From Maricaulis sp047308265 (GTDB taxonomy: Bacteria > Pseudomonadota > Alphaproteobacteria > Caulobacterales > Maricaulaceae): DNA of 64,000 nt. A model generated the notes under the pieces. The model had not been told where the DNA came from. It saw only the letters and a program-made list of their open reading frames with translations, and did no database searches. Both the position numbers and the translations under genes were made by a program. Positions within the stretch are counted from its first letter, which is position 1; every line of letters starts with the position of its first letter. The stretch lies in contig NZ_JBKQWY010000003.1 of the NCBI RefSeq assembly GCF_047308265.1, positions 310,001 to 374,000 of the forward strand. The letters run 5' to 3'. This document shows positions 18,634 to 26,338 of this stretch, in pieces.

Positions 18634-19905
18634 GTGTTCCATAAGAAGACGAGTTTCTACACTTTGAATCAGATATTTAGGCCAGAAGCGGTTCGTCATG
18701 CCACCCGGCGACTGGGGGGCGACGTCGTCATTGCCATTCCCTTGTCGAACAGGCTGCTCTCCGCACTGGCATTGAGCATCTTGCTGACTGGCGCGCTTTT
18801 TCTGTCTTTTGCAACGTATGCACGGAAAGAAACGGTTGGCGGATGGCTCACGCCAGAAAGTGGCGTAATCCGGGCCTCGGCGTTCCGCGGGGGTATCGTT
18901 GAAGCGATCTACGTAGAGGAAGGCGACGTCATTGATGCTGGAGCACCGATCGCGCAAATTCGACTTTCCTCCGACATTCAAGACGGCGATGCCGGACGCG
19001 CGCTACTCGCCGCACTCTCTCAGCAGGCTGTCGCTGCGGCCAGCGCGGCGGACGCGGAGATTGGCCGATTGCGAGGAGAGGAGCAGCGTCTCCGCGCGGA
19101 AATCGATGGCATTGAGCGAGAACTGGAAACGCTTCGCGAGCAAGTCGCCTTGCAGCGCGATCGCGTGGAGATTGCTCGCCAGCAGGTAGAACAAGCTGAA
19201 TCAATCGCCGCGCGCGGGTTTCTCTCAAACCGAGAGCTTCTGGCTCGTCGTGAGGCGTTACTTGCGGCGCGGCAAGATGTATCCCGCCTGGAGGCGGCGC
19301 TGGTTCGACTCGAACGACAAAAGTCGGATGCCCAATCCGCGCGGGAGGCGATACCACTTGCGATCTCAAGCGCTGAGGCCAATGCGATTGCGGCACGAGG
19401 TGCGATGAACGAACGCGTTACGACCACGCGGTCAGATAGTGCATATTTGGTCTCTGCGCCGGCGCCAGTCCGGGTGGCCGCCATCCCGGTTCAGCGAGGC
19501 CGGTCGCTGGCAGCGAGAGACACGGTTGCCGTTCTCGTACCCGCAGACGAGGAGCTAATTGCGGAGCTATTCGTTCCGTCCAATGCGGCGGGATTTGTCC
19601 GGGAAGGCCAAGTGGTCCAGCTGCGGTATGACGCGTTTCCGCACGAGCGTTTTGGCGTCGGAACCGGTCATATCGAGACTGTATCCAGCACCGTGCTTAC
19701 GCTTGAAGAATTGTCAATTCCAGGGCTACGGTTTGACGCTCCAGTGGTCCGTGCGCGTGCTCGGATCGACCGCAGCATTATCGAGGCCTATGGCCAGGAA
19801 ATTCCGCTTCAACCCGGGCTATTATTCTCTGCAGAAATTGTGATCGACGAACGTTCGTTGATCGAGTGGCTTTTTGATCCATTGTTCGCGGCGGGGCGTT
19901 CATGA
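18634..19905 (+). CDS. HlyD-family membrane fusion protein (peptide export)
   Basis: A 423-residue periplasmic adaptor that connects the peptide-exporting ABC transporter to the outer membrane. It has a short cytoplasmic N-terminus, one membrane helix (about residues 42-62), a lipoyl-like strand block GVIRASAFRGGIVEAIYVEEGD (N-terminal half), a long coiled coil (about 118-250) and a C-terminal beta-barrel/lipoyl half (about 265-400). The pattern FRPEAVRHATRRLGGDVV before the membrane helix is typical of RaxA/bacteriocin-type adaptors. GTG start at 18634 with no clear ribosome-binding site; a TTG ten codons downstream is an alternative. Its last codons overlap the ABC gene (ATGA). Confidence 0.88.
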   Translation: MFHKKTSFYTLNQIFRPEAVRHATRRLGGDVVIAIPLSNRLLSALALSILLTGALFLSFATYARKETVGGWLTPESGVIRASAFRGGIVEAIYVEEGDVIDAGAPIAQIRLSSDIQDGDAGRALLAALSQQAVAAASAADAEIGRLRGEEQRLRAEIDGIERELETLREQVALQRDRVEIARQQVEQAESIAARGFLSNRELLARREALLAARQDVSRLEAALVRLERQKSDAQSAREAIPLAISSAEANAIAARGAMNERVTTTRSDSAYLVSAPAPVRVAAIPVQRGRSLAARDTVAVLVPADEELIAELFVPSNAAGFVREGQVVQLRYDAFPHERFGVGTGHIETVSSTVLTLEELSIPGLRFDAPVVRARARIDRSIIEAYGQEIPLQPGLLFSAEIVIDERSLIEWLFDPLFAAGRS

Positions 19906-22079
19906 AGGAGATTCCTCGGGAGCTGAACCTGTTCCGGAAAAAGAGCTTACAGACCGTCATGTCGGTCGAGGCGGCCGAATGCGGGCTGGCCTGCCTCACA
20001 ATGATCTCGCGATATCATGGTCACGATGTCGATCTGAATTCACTCCGGCAGCGCTTTTCCTTGTCGATGGCTGGGGCCAATCTCAAATTGCTCATGGAGA
20101 TCGCTGATCAGCTCGGTTTCGCTTCGCGGGCGGTTAAGTGTGAGCTTGAGCACCTCAATCATCTTGCTCTTCCCGCTGTTCTGCACTGGGATCTGAAACA
20201 CTTCGTCGTTCTCGAGAAGGTCAAGCGCGGATCGATCATCATACATGATCCAGCGCTCGGCCGACGCGAAGTGCGCCTTGAAGAGGTGTCCAATCACTTC
20301 ACGGGCGTTGCTCTGGAAATTGAGCCGACCGCGTCTTTCGAGCCGATTAAAGACCGAGCGCCAGTGCGCCTGACAGCGCTTTGGTCGAGTATGCAAGGAT
20401 TCTGGCGCGCGCTCATCCAGGTGCTTGCTCTGTCCGTGGGCTTGCAAGTGGCAACCTTTGCGATGCCATTCCAGCTTCAGCTTGTAGTCGACGAAGTGCT
20501 CGGCCGGGGGGACGCCCAACTACTTCACGTCCTGGCCGTCGGGTTCGCCGCGCTGGTGCTATTGGGGGCGCTCATAGAGGCCCTTAGAGCTTACGCCATC
20601 CAGGTATTCGGGAGCCTTCTCAATTTCCAGATGGTCGGGAATCTTGTTCGGCACCTTCTGCGTCTCAAGGTGGAGTTTTTCGAGAAGCGCCATGTCGGAG
20701 ACATTCTCTCGCGCATTCAATCGACGCGCCCGATACAGCAAGCGATCTCGCAGGGGTTAGTTACAGTGGTCATCGACGGCGTGATGGCAGTTATCGCACT
20801 GATTATCATGTTCTTCTATTCGTTGCCATTGGCCATGATCGTCGTCGTGTCTGTGGCGATAAATGCGATTATGACTTACGCGTTCTATCCTCAGATCCGG
20901 CGCAGATCAGAAGAGCAGATCACCGCGACCGCCAACGAGCAGTCTCACGTGATCGAAAGTGTGCGCGGTTCGACAACGCTTCGCCTATGGGGAGGTGAGC
21001 CACAACGCGAGAGTCACTGGCGCAACCTGTTTGCCTCCGCTGTCAATGCCAGTTTTTCCTTGGGCAAACTCCAATTGACCCAACAAGCCCTGCAGTCCGC
21101 GATAACCGGATTGCAGACGGTCCTGGTCTTGTATGTTGCAGCACAGATTATTCTCGCGGCGGACGGATTTTCTGTTGGTATGCTTATGGCATTTCTAAGT
21201 TTCCGACAGACATTCACCGACCGTATCAACGCTCTGATCAACCAAGCATTACAGTTCTCGCTTCTCGGATTACATCTCGAGCGATTGGGGGACATCCTGA
21301 ACGCGACTCCCGAGCGCTCCGAAAACGAGGAGGAAACCGGGACGGAGTTAGACAGCGGCATTCACACGTGCGGCCTGCGTTTCCGATACGGAGCGTCCGA
21401 TCCGCTCGTCCTGGATGGCATCGATCTGGCCATCCAGCCAGGCGAATTTTTGGCGATCATCGGGCCGTCGGGAGGTGGCAAGACCACGCTGCTGAAGCTG
21501 ATACTCGGGCTCTACGAGCCAACAGATGGCCACATCGAGATCGGATCCCGGCGAGCGACGTCCGCTCTCTGGCGCCGGTGGAGAGCACAGGTCGCTGTGG
21601 TCTCCCAAGATGATCAATTGTTCTCGGGTACGCTGGCAGACAATATCGCGTTTTTCGATCCTGACCTGAACATGGACCGAGTCCGCCAAGCGGCCATGGA
21701 AGCGCGGATCCATGACGATATCATGCGCATGCCGATGCAATACATGTCGCTGGTCGGCGATATGGGCTCGACTCTGTCCGGTGGGCAAAGGCAGCGCGTC
21801 CTGTTTGCCCGCGCGCTCTATCGACGTCCGAAGGTGCTCGTTCTTGACGAAGGAACCGCAAACCTTGACGCGGACACGGAAAACGAAATCGCAGACGCCA
21901 TTACGGCGATGCCAATCACACGAATTATCGTCGCGCACCGGCCAGCCCTGGTTATGCGAGCCGAGCGTGTTCTCCGGATGGCCGATGGCAAGCTTGTCGA
22001 TGTGTCCGGCGCGGACAGGCGTGTGGAAACCTATAATTCATCGCAAGAGCCATGGCCGGAAAAACCCGCCGTGCTCTGA
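19902..22079 (+). CDS. C39-peptidase bacteriocin-type ABC transporter (PCAT)
   Basis: A 725-residue exporter that would cut the leader off the precursor at the double-glycine-type site while exporting it. The C39 peptidase domain (about 1-140) has Cys27 in AAECGLACLTM, His100 in HWDLKHFVVL and Asp116 in HDPALG. The oxyanion-hole Gln usually six residues before the Cys is Ser21 here. Then come six membrane segments (about 165-440) and an ATPase domain with Walker A GPSGGGKTT, signature LSGGQRQR and Walker B VLVLDEGTANLD. It belongs with the HlyD gene (4-base overlap). The substrate is most likely the peptide encoded at 26013-26240. Confidence 0.93.
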   Translation: MKEIPRELNLFRKKSLQTVMSVEAAECGLACLTMISRYHGHDVDLNSLRQRFSLSMAGANLKLLMEIADQLGFASRAVKCELEHLNHLALPAVLHWDLKHFVVLEKVKRGSIIIHDPALGRREVRLEEVSNHFTGVALEIEPTASFEPIKDRAPVRLTALWSSMQGFWRALIQVLALSVGLQVATFAMPFQLQLVVDEVLGRGDAQLLHVLAVGFAALVLLGALIEALRAYAIQVFGSLLNFQMVGNLVRHLLRLKVEFFEKRHVGDILSRIQSTRPIQQAISQGLVTVVIDGVMAVIALIIMFFYSLPLAMIVVVSVAINAIMTYAFYPQIRRRSEEQITATANEQSHVIESVRGSTTLRLWGGEPQRESHWRNLFASAVNASFSLGKLQLTQQALQSAITGLQTVLVLYVAAQIILAADGFSVGMLMAFLSFRQTFTDRINALINQALQFSLLGLHLERLGDILNATPERSENEEETGTELDSGIHTCGLRFRYGASDPLVLDGIDLAIQPGEFLAIIGPSGGGKTTLLKLILGLYEPTDGHIEIGSRRATSALWRRWRAQVAVVSQDDQLFSGTLADNIAFFDPDLNMDRVRQAAMEARIHDDIMRMPMQYMSLVGDMGSTLSGGQRQRVLFARALYRRPKVLVLDEGTANLDADTENEIADAITAMPITRIIVAHRPALVMRAERVLRMADGKLVDVSGADRRVETYNSSQEPWPEKPAVL

Positions 22080-22139
22080 GCGCTTCGTCCACAAAGCTTT
22101 GGACTGTGAAATCCAGGCGACTGACCCATAGGTGATTGC

Positions 22140-23255
22140 GTGATTGCGAAACATATGTCCCGCGTGTTGTCGATGTCCGTTCTGCGTGGCGCCGCGCTTA
22201 TCATGTTTGCGGTTATTGCGGCTGCAGCTGCAACGTCGGCCCAACTCGATCCTGCTGCGCAACGCGTGGAAGATGGATACGCTCAGCTTGAAACTGTCGC
22301 GATGCGCGTTTCGGCAATCGAAGCGCGCAGGGACATGCTGGAAGATTTGGAGACCGAAGTAAGCTCCACTGAACAATTCAACGCTTGGCGCGCCGCGCTG
22401 CGGGCACGCGATGACGTGGAGTATGCCGCGCTCGTTGAGCGTTCGAGACTTCCAGCGCGCTTGGAGGAGTACCCAGGCGCTGGCGGAGTAGCCGCGGCGA
22501 TATTGGACGCTACCGGTGATCCGGATCTCAAGGTCATCTTGCTAACGGGTCTCGAGCGACTTGCGGAGCGCGGCCGCTTTCCGCGGCCCTATTACGAATC
22601 TCTCGCGCGTCGGCATGTCGCAAGTGAATCCGATTTGGATCGCGAGACACGCGAGATTGCCGAAAGCGAAGAGCTCGAGGTGCCGGGCGAGATCGCCGAT
22701 ATCTACCTTGTGTATGCTCCTATTGCTCAGGAAATGGGCGCGCGTCGCGGACAGGATCAACTGATCAGGTGGCTCCTAGTGGACACGATGGCAAACGAAG
22801 TTGATGACGAAAGCAGAGCGCGCTTCTTGGAGGGCGTAAATCCGATCGTTGGACGCATCGATGACGCGAATACACGCTATGTCATAGAGGTCTTCGAAGA
22901 GCTCGGATTCGATCAAATCTTCGAACATGTACCGTCGATTGCGGAGCTGGGGATCGCCATCATCCATCATGGAAACAACCTGCCTGCGCGCCGCTCATTC
23001 CTGACCATCATCGAGCCGCTCGCCTTGCGCGGTGAGTTCGATCAACAACGCTATGCGGTGTTCTATGACCGTCTTGCTGAAACTGAAGGCCGACCTCAGC
23101 GATACGGAACCCAGGATATGTGCGTGGATGGAGAGAGAGTGCCCTATACGCTTGAGGAGCCTGCAGGTGAGGTCGATATTCGCCGCTCTGAGGTGGGCCT
23201 CGGATCAATCGACGATTATTTTGAATTGATCCGAGGTCAATATGGCGGCTGTTAG
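22140..23255 (+). CDS. secreted or periplasmic DUF6624-domain protein
   Basis: A 371-residue protein with an N-terminal signal peptide (MSVLRGAALIMFAVIAAAA, cleavage likely near ATSAQ) and a largely helical body. The C-terminal 65 residues match the DUF6624 pattern: a DRLAETEGRPQRYGTQ block (about 309-325), then VDIRRSEVGLGSIDDYF. The function of this domain is not known. GTG start at 22140 with AGGTG just upstream; an ATG six codons in is an alternative. It follows the ABC transporter by 60 bases on the same strand and is convergent with the oxygenase operon, so it is probably part of the peptide system: candidates are processing, transport help or self-protection, none shown by the sequence. 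Confidence 0.7.
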   Translation: MIAKHMSRVLSMSVLRGAALIMFAVIAAAAATSAQLDPAAQRVEDGYAQLETVAMRVSAIEARRDMLEDLETEVSSTEQFNAWRAALRARDDVEYAALVERSRLPARLEEYPGAGGVAAAILDATGDPDLKVILLTGLERLAERGRFPRPYYESLARRHVASESDLDRETREIAESEELEVPGEIADIYLVYAPIAQEMGARRGQDQLIRWLLVDTMANEVDDESRARFLEGVNPIVGRIDDANTRYVIEVFEELGFDQIFEHVPSIAELGIAIIHHGNNLPARRSFLTIIEPLALRGEFDQQRYAVFYDRLAETEGRPQRYGTQDMCVDGERVPYTLEEPAGEVDIRRSEVGLGSIDDYFELIRGQYGGC

Positions 23256-23289
23256 CCGCGACGGGTCGCTCCGATAGCTGATGAGCCAA

Positions 23290-24570
23290 TCACAATTGTT
23301 TTGTGATGTTCAACACCCCCTCATTTAGGAGCTCGAAGACCAGTTGCTCGCAGTCTTCTGCCGTCAGATCCCCCGGTGGCGCGTCCAAGATTGATCGATA
23401 CTCCACTTTCCGGCCTTCCGTGAAGGAACGTATCAGATCGTATGCCGCACTGGCGAACACCCACCGTCTTATGCCGATGTCGAGCGTAAACTCGTCCTCC
23501 GCTCTCTCCAGCGAGATGAGTGCAGCGCTGCTCGAGATCTGAAGTTCGTAGTTTCCGGTCCGGAAGAGCTCGAAGTCGATGGTCGCCGGGAGGTGATGCC
23601 GACGGCGGGGCGGCATGTCGGAAAAGTGGGTGAGCCAGAAATCGCGCATGAACTTGCTGTCTATGGCGGTGTCTATGAAAGAGCGCAATTGGTCCCGGAA
23701 TTCGGTATTGAACTCGCCATCGGCCGGAATAACAGGGCGTGGCAAATCCCGCCGAAACTCCTCGGACTGCGTCGCGAGCGTCAGCAGATGGCGAAAAGCG
23801 TCCACACCAGTGCGGTTCTCGAATCCACAGGTTAGATGAATCGAGCCTTCATCGGTTGATTTTGCGTGATGCCACCAGCCGCGGGGGACATACAAGACGT
23901 CGCCGGCTTTCAGTGTGCCATTCCAGGCGAGCGTCAGATTTTCATCATCATCCGAGTATTCGACATCGTCTCCCATCGGGAACTGTCTGGTCGGTTCGAA
24001 GACAGACCATTCTTTCTCTCCTTCGGTCTGGAGAATTAGAACGTCATGACTGTCCCAGTGCGTGTTGAAGCATCTGTCGGTACACCAGGAGACGTACACG
24101 TTTATGCCGACAAACTCGCTGAGTTCGAGGGTTAGTTGATCAGCGAGGTCTTGGAACGGAGCGTGGTACCCTTGAGCTTGCTGCAGCATCAATGAATGAC
24201 CCTCACGCATCGCCCGCGCGAGGGCATCGGGCGCGATCGCTCCAATCCGATTTCCTGAAACCTCGCGTGTATATTTCGACTTGTTCAGATATTCGCCTTG
24301 CTGAATTACATGAACCATTGATGTTCTTCTGTCGGAGGTGTTCAGAAGCAGGTTTAAATGTTCCCATGTAAATAGATCGCGCCATTTTTCGTCAGGGAGG
24401 CGACCCTTGAGGAACCGTGATCCTCGAACGTTTTGATCGAAATCGCCAAGCGTCATACCAAAAGCAGCCTCTATCCATGTCGCGGGCTGTTTTTCGCCAG
24501 TAAGGTCTCGCGCAAGCAGGTTCAGATCTGATTTCGACTTGGTCCCCAAGTCTCTATAATCGCTATCCAA
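23290..24570 (-). CDS. JmjC/cupin-4-type 2-oxoglutarate oxygenase
   Basis: A 426-residue protein of the ribosomal-oxygenase-like (ROX, cupin-4) JmjC group, which hydroxylates amino-acid side chains using Fe(II) and 2-oxoglutarate. The iron-binding triad is visible: HWDSHDVLILQTEGEKEW gives H171 and D173, and LYVPRGWWHH gives H234 (numbered from the chosen start). The start is a TTG at 24570, one base after the stop of the preceding small gene and 9 bases after GGGAGG; a longer frame to 24660 would overlap that gene. Last gene of the operon P4H-small protein-JmjC. Because it sits in a RiPP cluster, the precursor peptide is the likely substrate rather than a ribosomal protein (inference). Confidence 0.82.
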   Translation of the reverse strand: MDSDYRDLGTKSKSDLNLLARDLTGEKQPATWIEAAFGMTLGDFDQNVRGSRFLKGRLPDEKWRDLFTWEHLNLLLNTSDRRTSMVHVIQQGEYLNKSKYTREVSGNRIGAIAPDALARAMREGHSLMLQQAQGYHAPFQDLADQLTLELSEFVGINVYVSWCTDRCFNTHWDSHDVLILQTEGEKEWSVFEPTRQFPMGDDVEYSDDDENLTLAWNGTLKAGDVLYVPRGWWHHAKSTDEGSIHLTCGFENRTGVDAFRHLLTLATQSEEFRRDLPRPVIPADGEFNTEFRDQLRSFIDTAIDSKFMRDFWLTHFSDMPPRRRHHLPATIDFELFRTGNYELQISSSAALISLERAEDEFTLDIGIRRWVFASAAYDLIRSFTEGRKVEYRSILDAPPGDLTAEDCEQLVFELLNEGVLNITKQL

Positions 24571-24571
24571 T

Positions 24572-24793
24572 TTATTCACCCTCCCAGTTATTAGAGCACA
24601 AGACGACGGTGATTGATTCACCGTCCCGTTTCTCAACCTGAAGATCAGAAAGGCAGTCATTCGGCGCGTCCGGCGACCACGGCCAGACCGCGGCCTCTAT
24701 TTGACGGTACCTCCTATTGTACCTGCGAGGTTTCAGTCCGCGCCGCCGAATTAGACCGGTTGGCTTGGGGGCTCTATTCGAGGTCTCATTCAT
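24572..24793 (-). CDS. 73-residue unknown protein between two oxygenases
   Basis: A short protein with a very basic, Pro-rich N-terminal half (LIRRRGLKPRRYNRRYRQIE, about residues 14-33) and an acidic C-terminal half ending SNNWEGE; no membrane segment or signal peptide. The ATG overlaps the stop of the P4H gene by four bases (ATGA), and its stop lies one base before the TTG of the JmjC gene, so it is translationally coupled on both sides and very likely real. I do not recognise a family. It might be an accessory subunit or adaptor for the oxygenases. Confidence 0.7.
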   Translation of the reverse strand: MNETSNRAPKPTGLIRRRGLKPRRYNRRYRQIEAAVWPWSPDAPNDCLSDLQVEKRDGESITVVLCSNNWEGE

Positions 24794-25869
24794 ACTCGCA
24801 TTTCCTCAACTGTCGGCACAGGTTTGGCTTGGGTCTCGGTGGATCGAAACCATTGGACGGCGATCCACTTGTTGCCACGAATAACCGGTGATCCGGCGTG
24901 CATGGACTCCGTGTCGATCTCACCCTGACAATCCAGGTTTTCGAAGAAGATCGCGTCACCCGCTTTGCCGCGAATTTTCAAGCGAGGTCCAACGAATATT
25001 GTTTCGCCACCGTCATAATCGTCGTTGAGATAGGCGATGAAGGTTGTGGTCCGCAGATCGCGGTCTCCCGGGCCATGCGCCAGAGATGATGCCTCGGCGT
25101 CAAGGTGCGGGAGAAATTGGCCACCTGGGCCATAGTTCACAACACTAAGAGCCTCGCCATGGGTCGCTGGTCGTTGTGTGGCCGCACAAATCCGCTCGAC
25201 GGTGCCGCGAATAACCAGATCCTGTCGATGGCGGGAGTAGTGGCAGTCGAGAGACGACCGAACATCCTCCATTTTTTGATGACGTTGCGAACCTGAGCTG
25301 ACCCTAGAGTCGGACAAGAACTGGGACGACAGATGTATCAAATAGGCTCGCTCAAGGGGGTGAAGAAAACCAGGGGATAGCCGTAGGCGAGGACGATCTG
25401 TGATGTTTTCGACAACGGGTGCGGCCCGATTGCGTATCGCGTCGCCGAGGCCACGTTCCAGCTCATTCAAGGCCCGCTCGTTCAAGGGTCGCGATGTCCC
25501 CACGTCTTCGACATCGCCGTTGAGTTCAGCGTCACGCGCGATCATTGCGGCAACGTGATCGCCTTCCTCCGCGGCCGCTAAAAGCAGCCCTGCTCCAGCA
25601 GCGCTGAAATCTTGTGAAGCAGACGAGTTGATGATTGCCGACAAGCCGAGAATTCGTTTTGCCTGGCGACGGCCCAAGCGAGCGGCCTCGACTTGTAGCC
25701 CAATGGCGAGGTCAAGATTGGCCGGCAGGCCGGCACCACTGACCAGGCAGTTGGAAAGATTCGCCATCGCGATGGGATCCCCAGCGGCAGCGTCATCGCG
25801 ACAACGGGTAAGCTCGCTTGAGGGGTTCGTGCCGGCATGAAAGTACGCCGGTCTATTAGCAGCAGCCAT
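24790..25869 (-). CDS. prolyl-4-hydroxylase-like 2OG-Fe(II) oxygenase
   Basis: A 359-residue protein. The C-terminal half (about 160-345) is a prolyl 4-hydroxylase alpha-subunit-type double-stranded beta helix: NYGPGGQFLPHLDAEA gives H255 and D257, MHAGSPVIRGNKWIAVQWF gives H324 and the 2-oxoglutarate-binding K334. The N-terminal part (about 20-115) has Sel1/TPR-like helices (GDPIAMANLSNCLVSGAGLP, EEGDHVAAMIARDAELNG), which in similar enzymes help bind a peptide. First gene of the minus-strand tailoring operon, divergent from the precursor gene 143 bases away. Likely hydroxylates the core peptide, perhaps one of its three prolines (P49, P60, P64), but other residues are possible. Confidence 0.88.
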   Translation of the reverse strand: MAAANRPAYFHAGTNPSSELTRCRDDAAAGDPIAMANLSNCLVSGAGLPANLDLAIGLQVEAARLGRRQAKRILGLSAIINSSASQDFSAAGAGLLLAAAEEGDHVAAMIARDAELNGDVEDVGTSRPLNERALNELERGLGDAIRNRAAPVVENITDRPRLRLSPGFLHPLERAYLIHLSSQFLSDSRVSSGSQRHQKMEDVRSSLDCHYSRHRQDLVIRGTVERICAATQRPATHGEALSVVNYGPGGQFLPHLDAEASSLAHGPGDRDLRTTTFIAYLNDDYDGGETIFVGPRLKIRGKAGDAIFFENLDCQGEIDTESMHAGSPVIRGNKWIAVQWFRSTETQAKPVPTVEEMRV

Positions 25870-25962
25870 TACTCATTCCGAATATGTTTGGTTCCCCTAT
25901 TGAATATAACTCTAAGGGGCACGAATTCGATTGACAACTTTTAACTGCTAGATACGCTTAAT

Positions 25963-25978
25963 GTGCAAGTTCTTGCAC
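25963..25978. promoter_or_regulatory. operator-like palindrome in divergent RiPP promoter region
   Basis: GTGCAAG-TT-CTTGCAC is a perfect inverted repeat with 7-base arms, about 35 bases before the precursor start and 94 bases before the oxygenase operon start. Architecture and the central TGCA halves resemble LuxR-type (tra-box-like) quorum-sensing operators. A TTGACA (25931-25936) lies upstream, but a well-spaced -10 hexamer is not obvious, as expected for an activator-dependent promoter. No LuxR or LuxI gene is in the window. Confidence 0.5.
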
Positions 25979-26012
25979 CACTACTCATGGTTATATCATA
26001 GGAGAATGAGGC

Positions 26013-26240
26013 ATGACAGAGCGGAAACCATTTATTCTACGATCGGAAGTAACGGCGCTAACCGATGAAGAACACAAGATTCGCGAGACGCGGATTTCGG
26101 AACTGAGCGCAGATGAAATTGCGAACGTCGCGGGGGCGACAAACTGCGACACTCACCCTTCGATTACTGCGGAAATCGGTTCCTGGACACCTGAATGGAA
26201 TCCAAGCGACGGTGGAGACCACACGATCTGCGACGACTAA
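26013..26240 (+). CDS. graspetide-type RiPP precursor peptide
   Basis: A 75-residue peptide with an excellent ribosome-binding site (AGGAG at 26000-26004, 8 bases before ATG). The leader (residues 1-42) has PFILR at 6-10, like the PFFARFL ligase-recognition motif of microviridin leaders, and ends with ISELSADEIANVAGA, a double-glycine-type site with GA at 41-42 suited to C39 cleavage. The predicted core (43-75) has eight Thr/Ser (T43, T47, S50, T52, S57, T59, S65, T71), seven Asp/Glu (D46, E54, E61, D66, D69, D74, D75), two Cys (C45, C73) and three Pro, with no Lys or Arg. Lack of Lys predicts ester rather than amide links. NPSDGGD near the end recalls the PSD of microviridins. Followed by a terminator and the ligase gene. 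Confidence 0.85.
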   Translation: MTERKPFILRSEVTALTDEEHKIRETRISELSADEIANVAGATNCDTHPSITAEIGSWTPEWNPSDGGDHTICDD

Positions 26241-26261
26241 CTGCTCGTCCCTGATTTCTGA

Positions 26262-26302
26262 GAGCCAGCGCCGACCGAGCCGTGCGCTGGCTCAAGTTTT
26301 TT
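26262..26302 (+). terminator. intrinsic terminator between precursor and ligase
   Basis: A perfect 10-bp stem (26262-26271 with 26284-26293), 12-base loop, then AAG and six T residues (26297-26302). It lies 21 bases after the precursor stop and before the ATP-grasp gene in the same direction. It would end most transcripts after the precursor and let a minority read into the ligase, giving more peptide than enzyme. It also argues against the GTG at 26282, which is inside the hairpin, as the ligase start. Confidence 0.88.
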
Positions 26303-26338
26303 GGCTTTGGCACTATTCGACGAGAGGTATTGGCTGGC

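Noticed and set aside
24571..24660. Longer start for the JmjC-like oxygenase
   Set aside because: The extension lies within the coupled 73-residue gene and is not protein-like; a TTG with GGGAGG upstream fits better.
26282..26338. N-terminal extension of the ATP-grasp ligase from GTG 26282
   Set aside because: The GTG lies inside the terminator hairpin and lacks a ribosome-binding site; the ATG at 26339 leads straight into the expected first strand of the domain.
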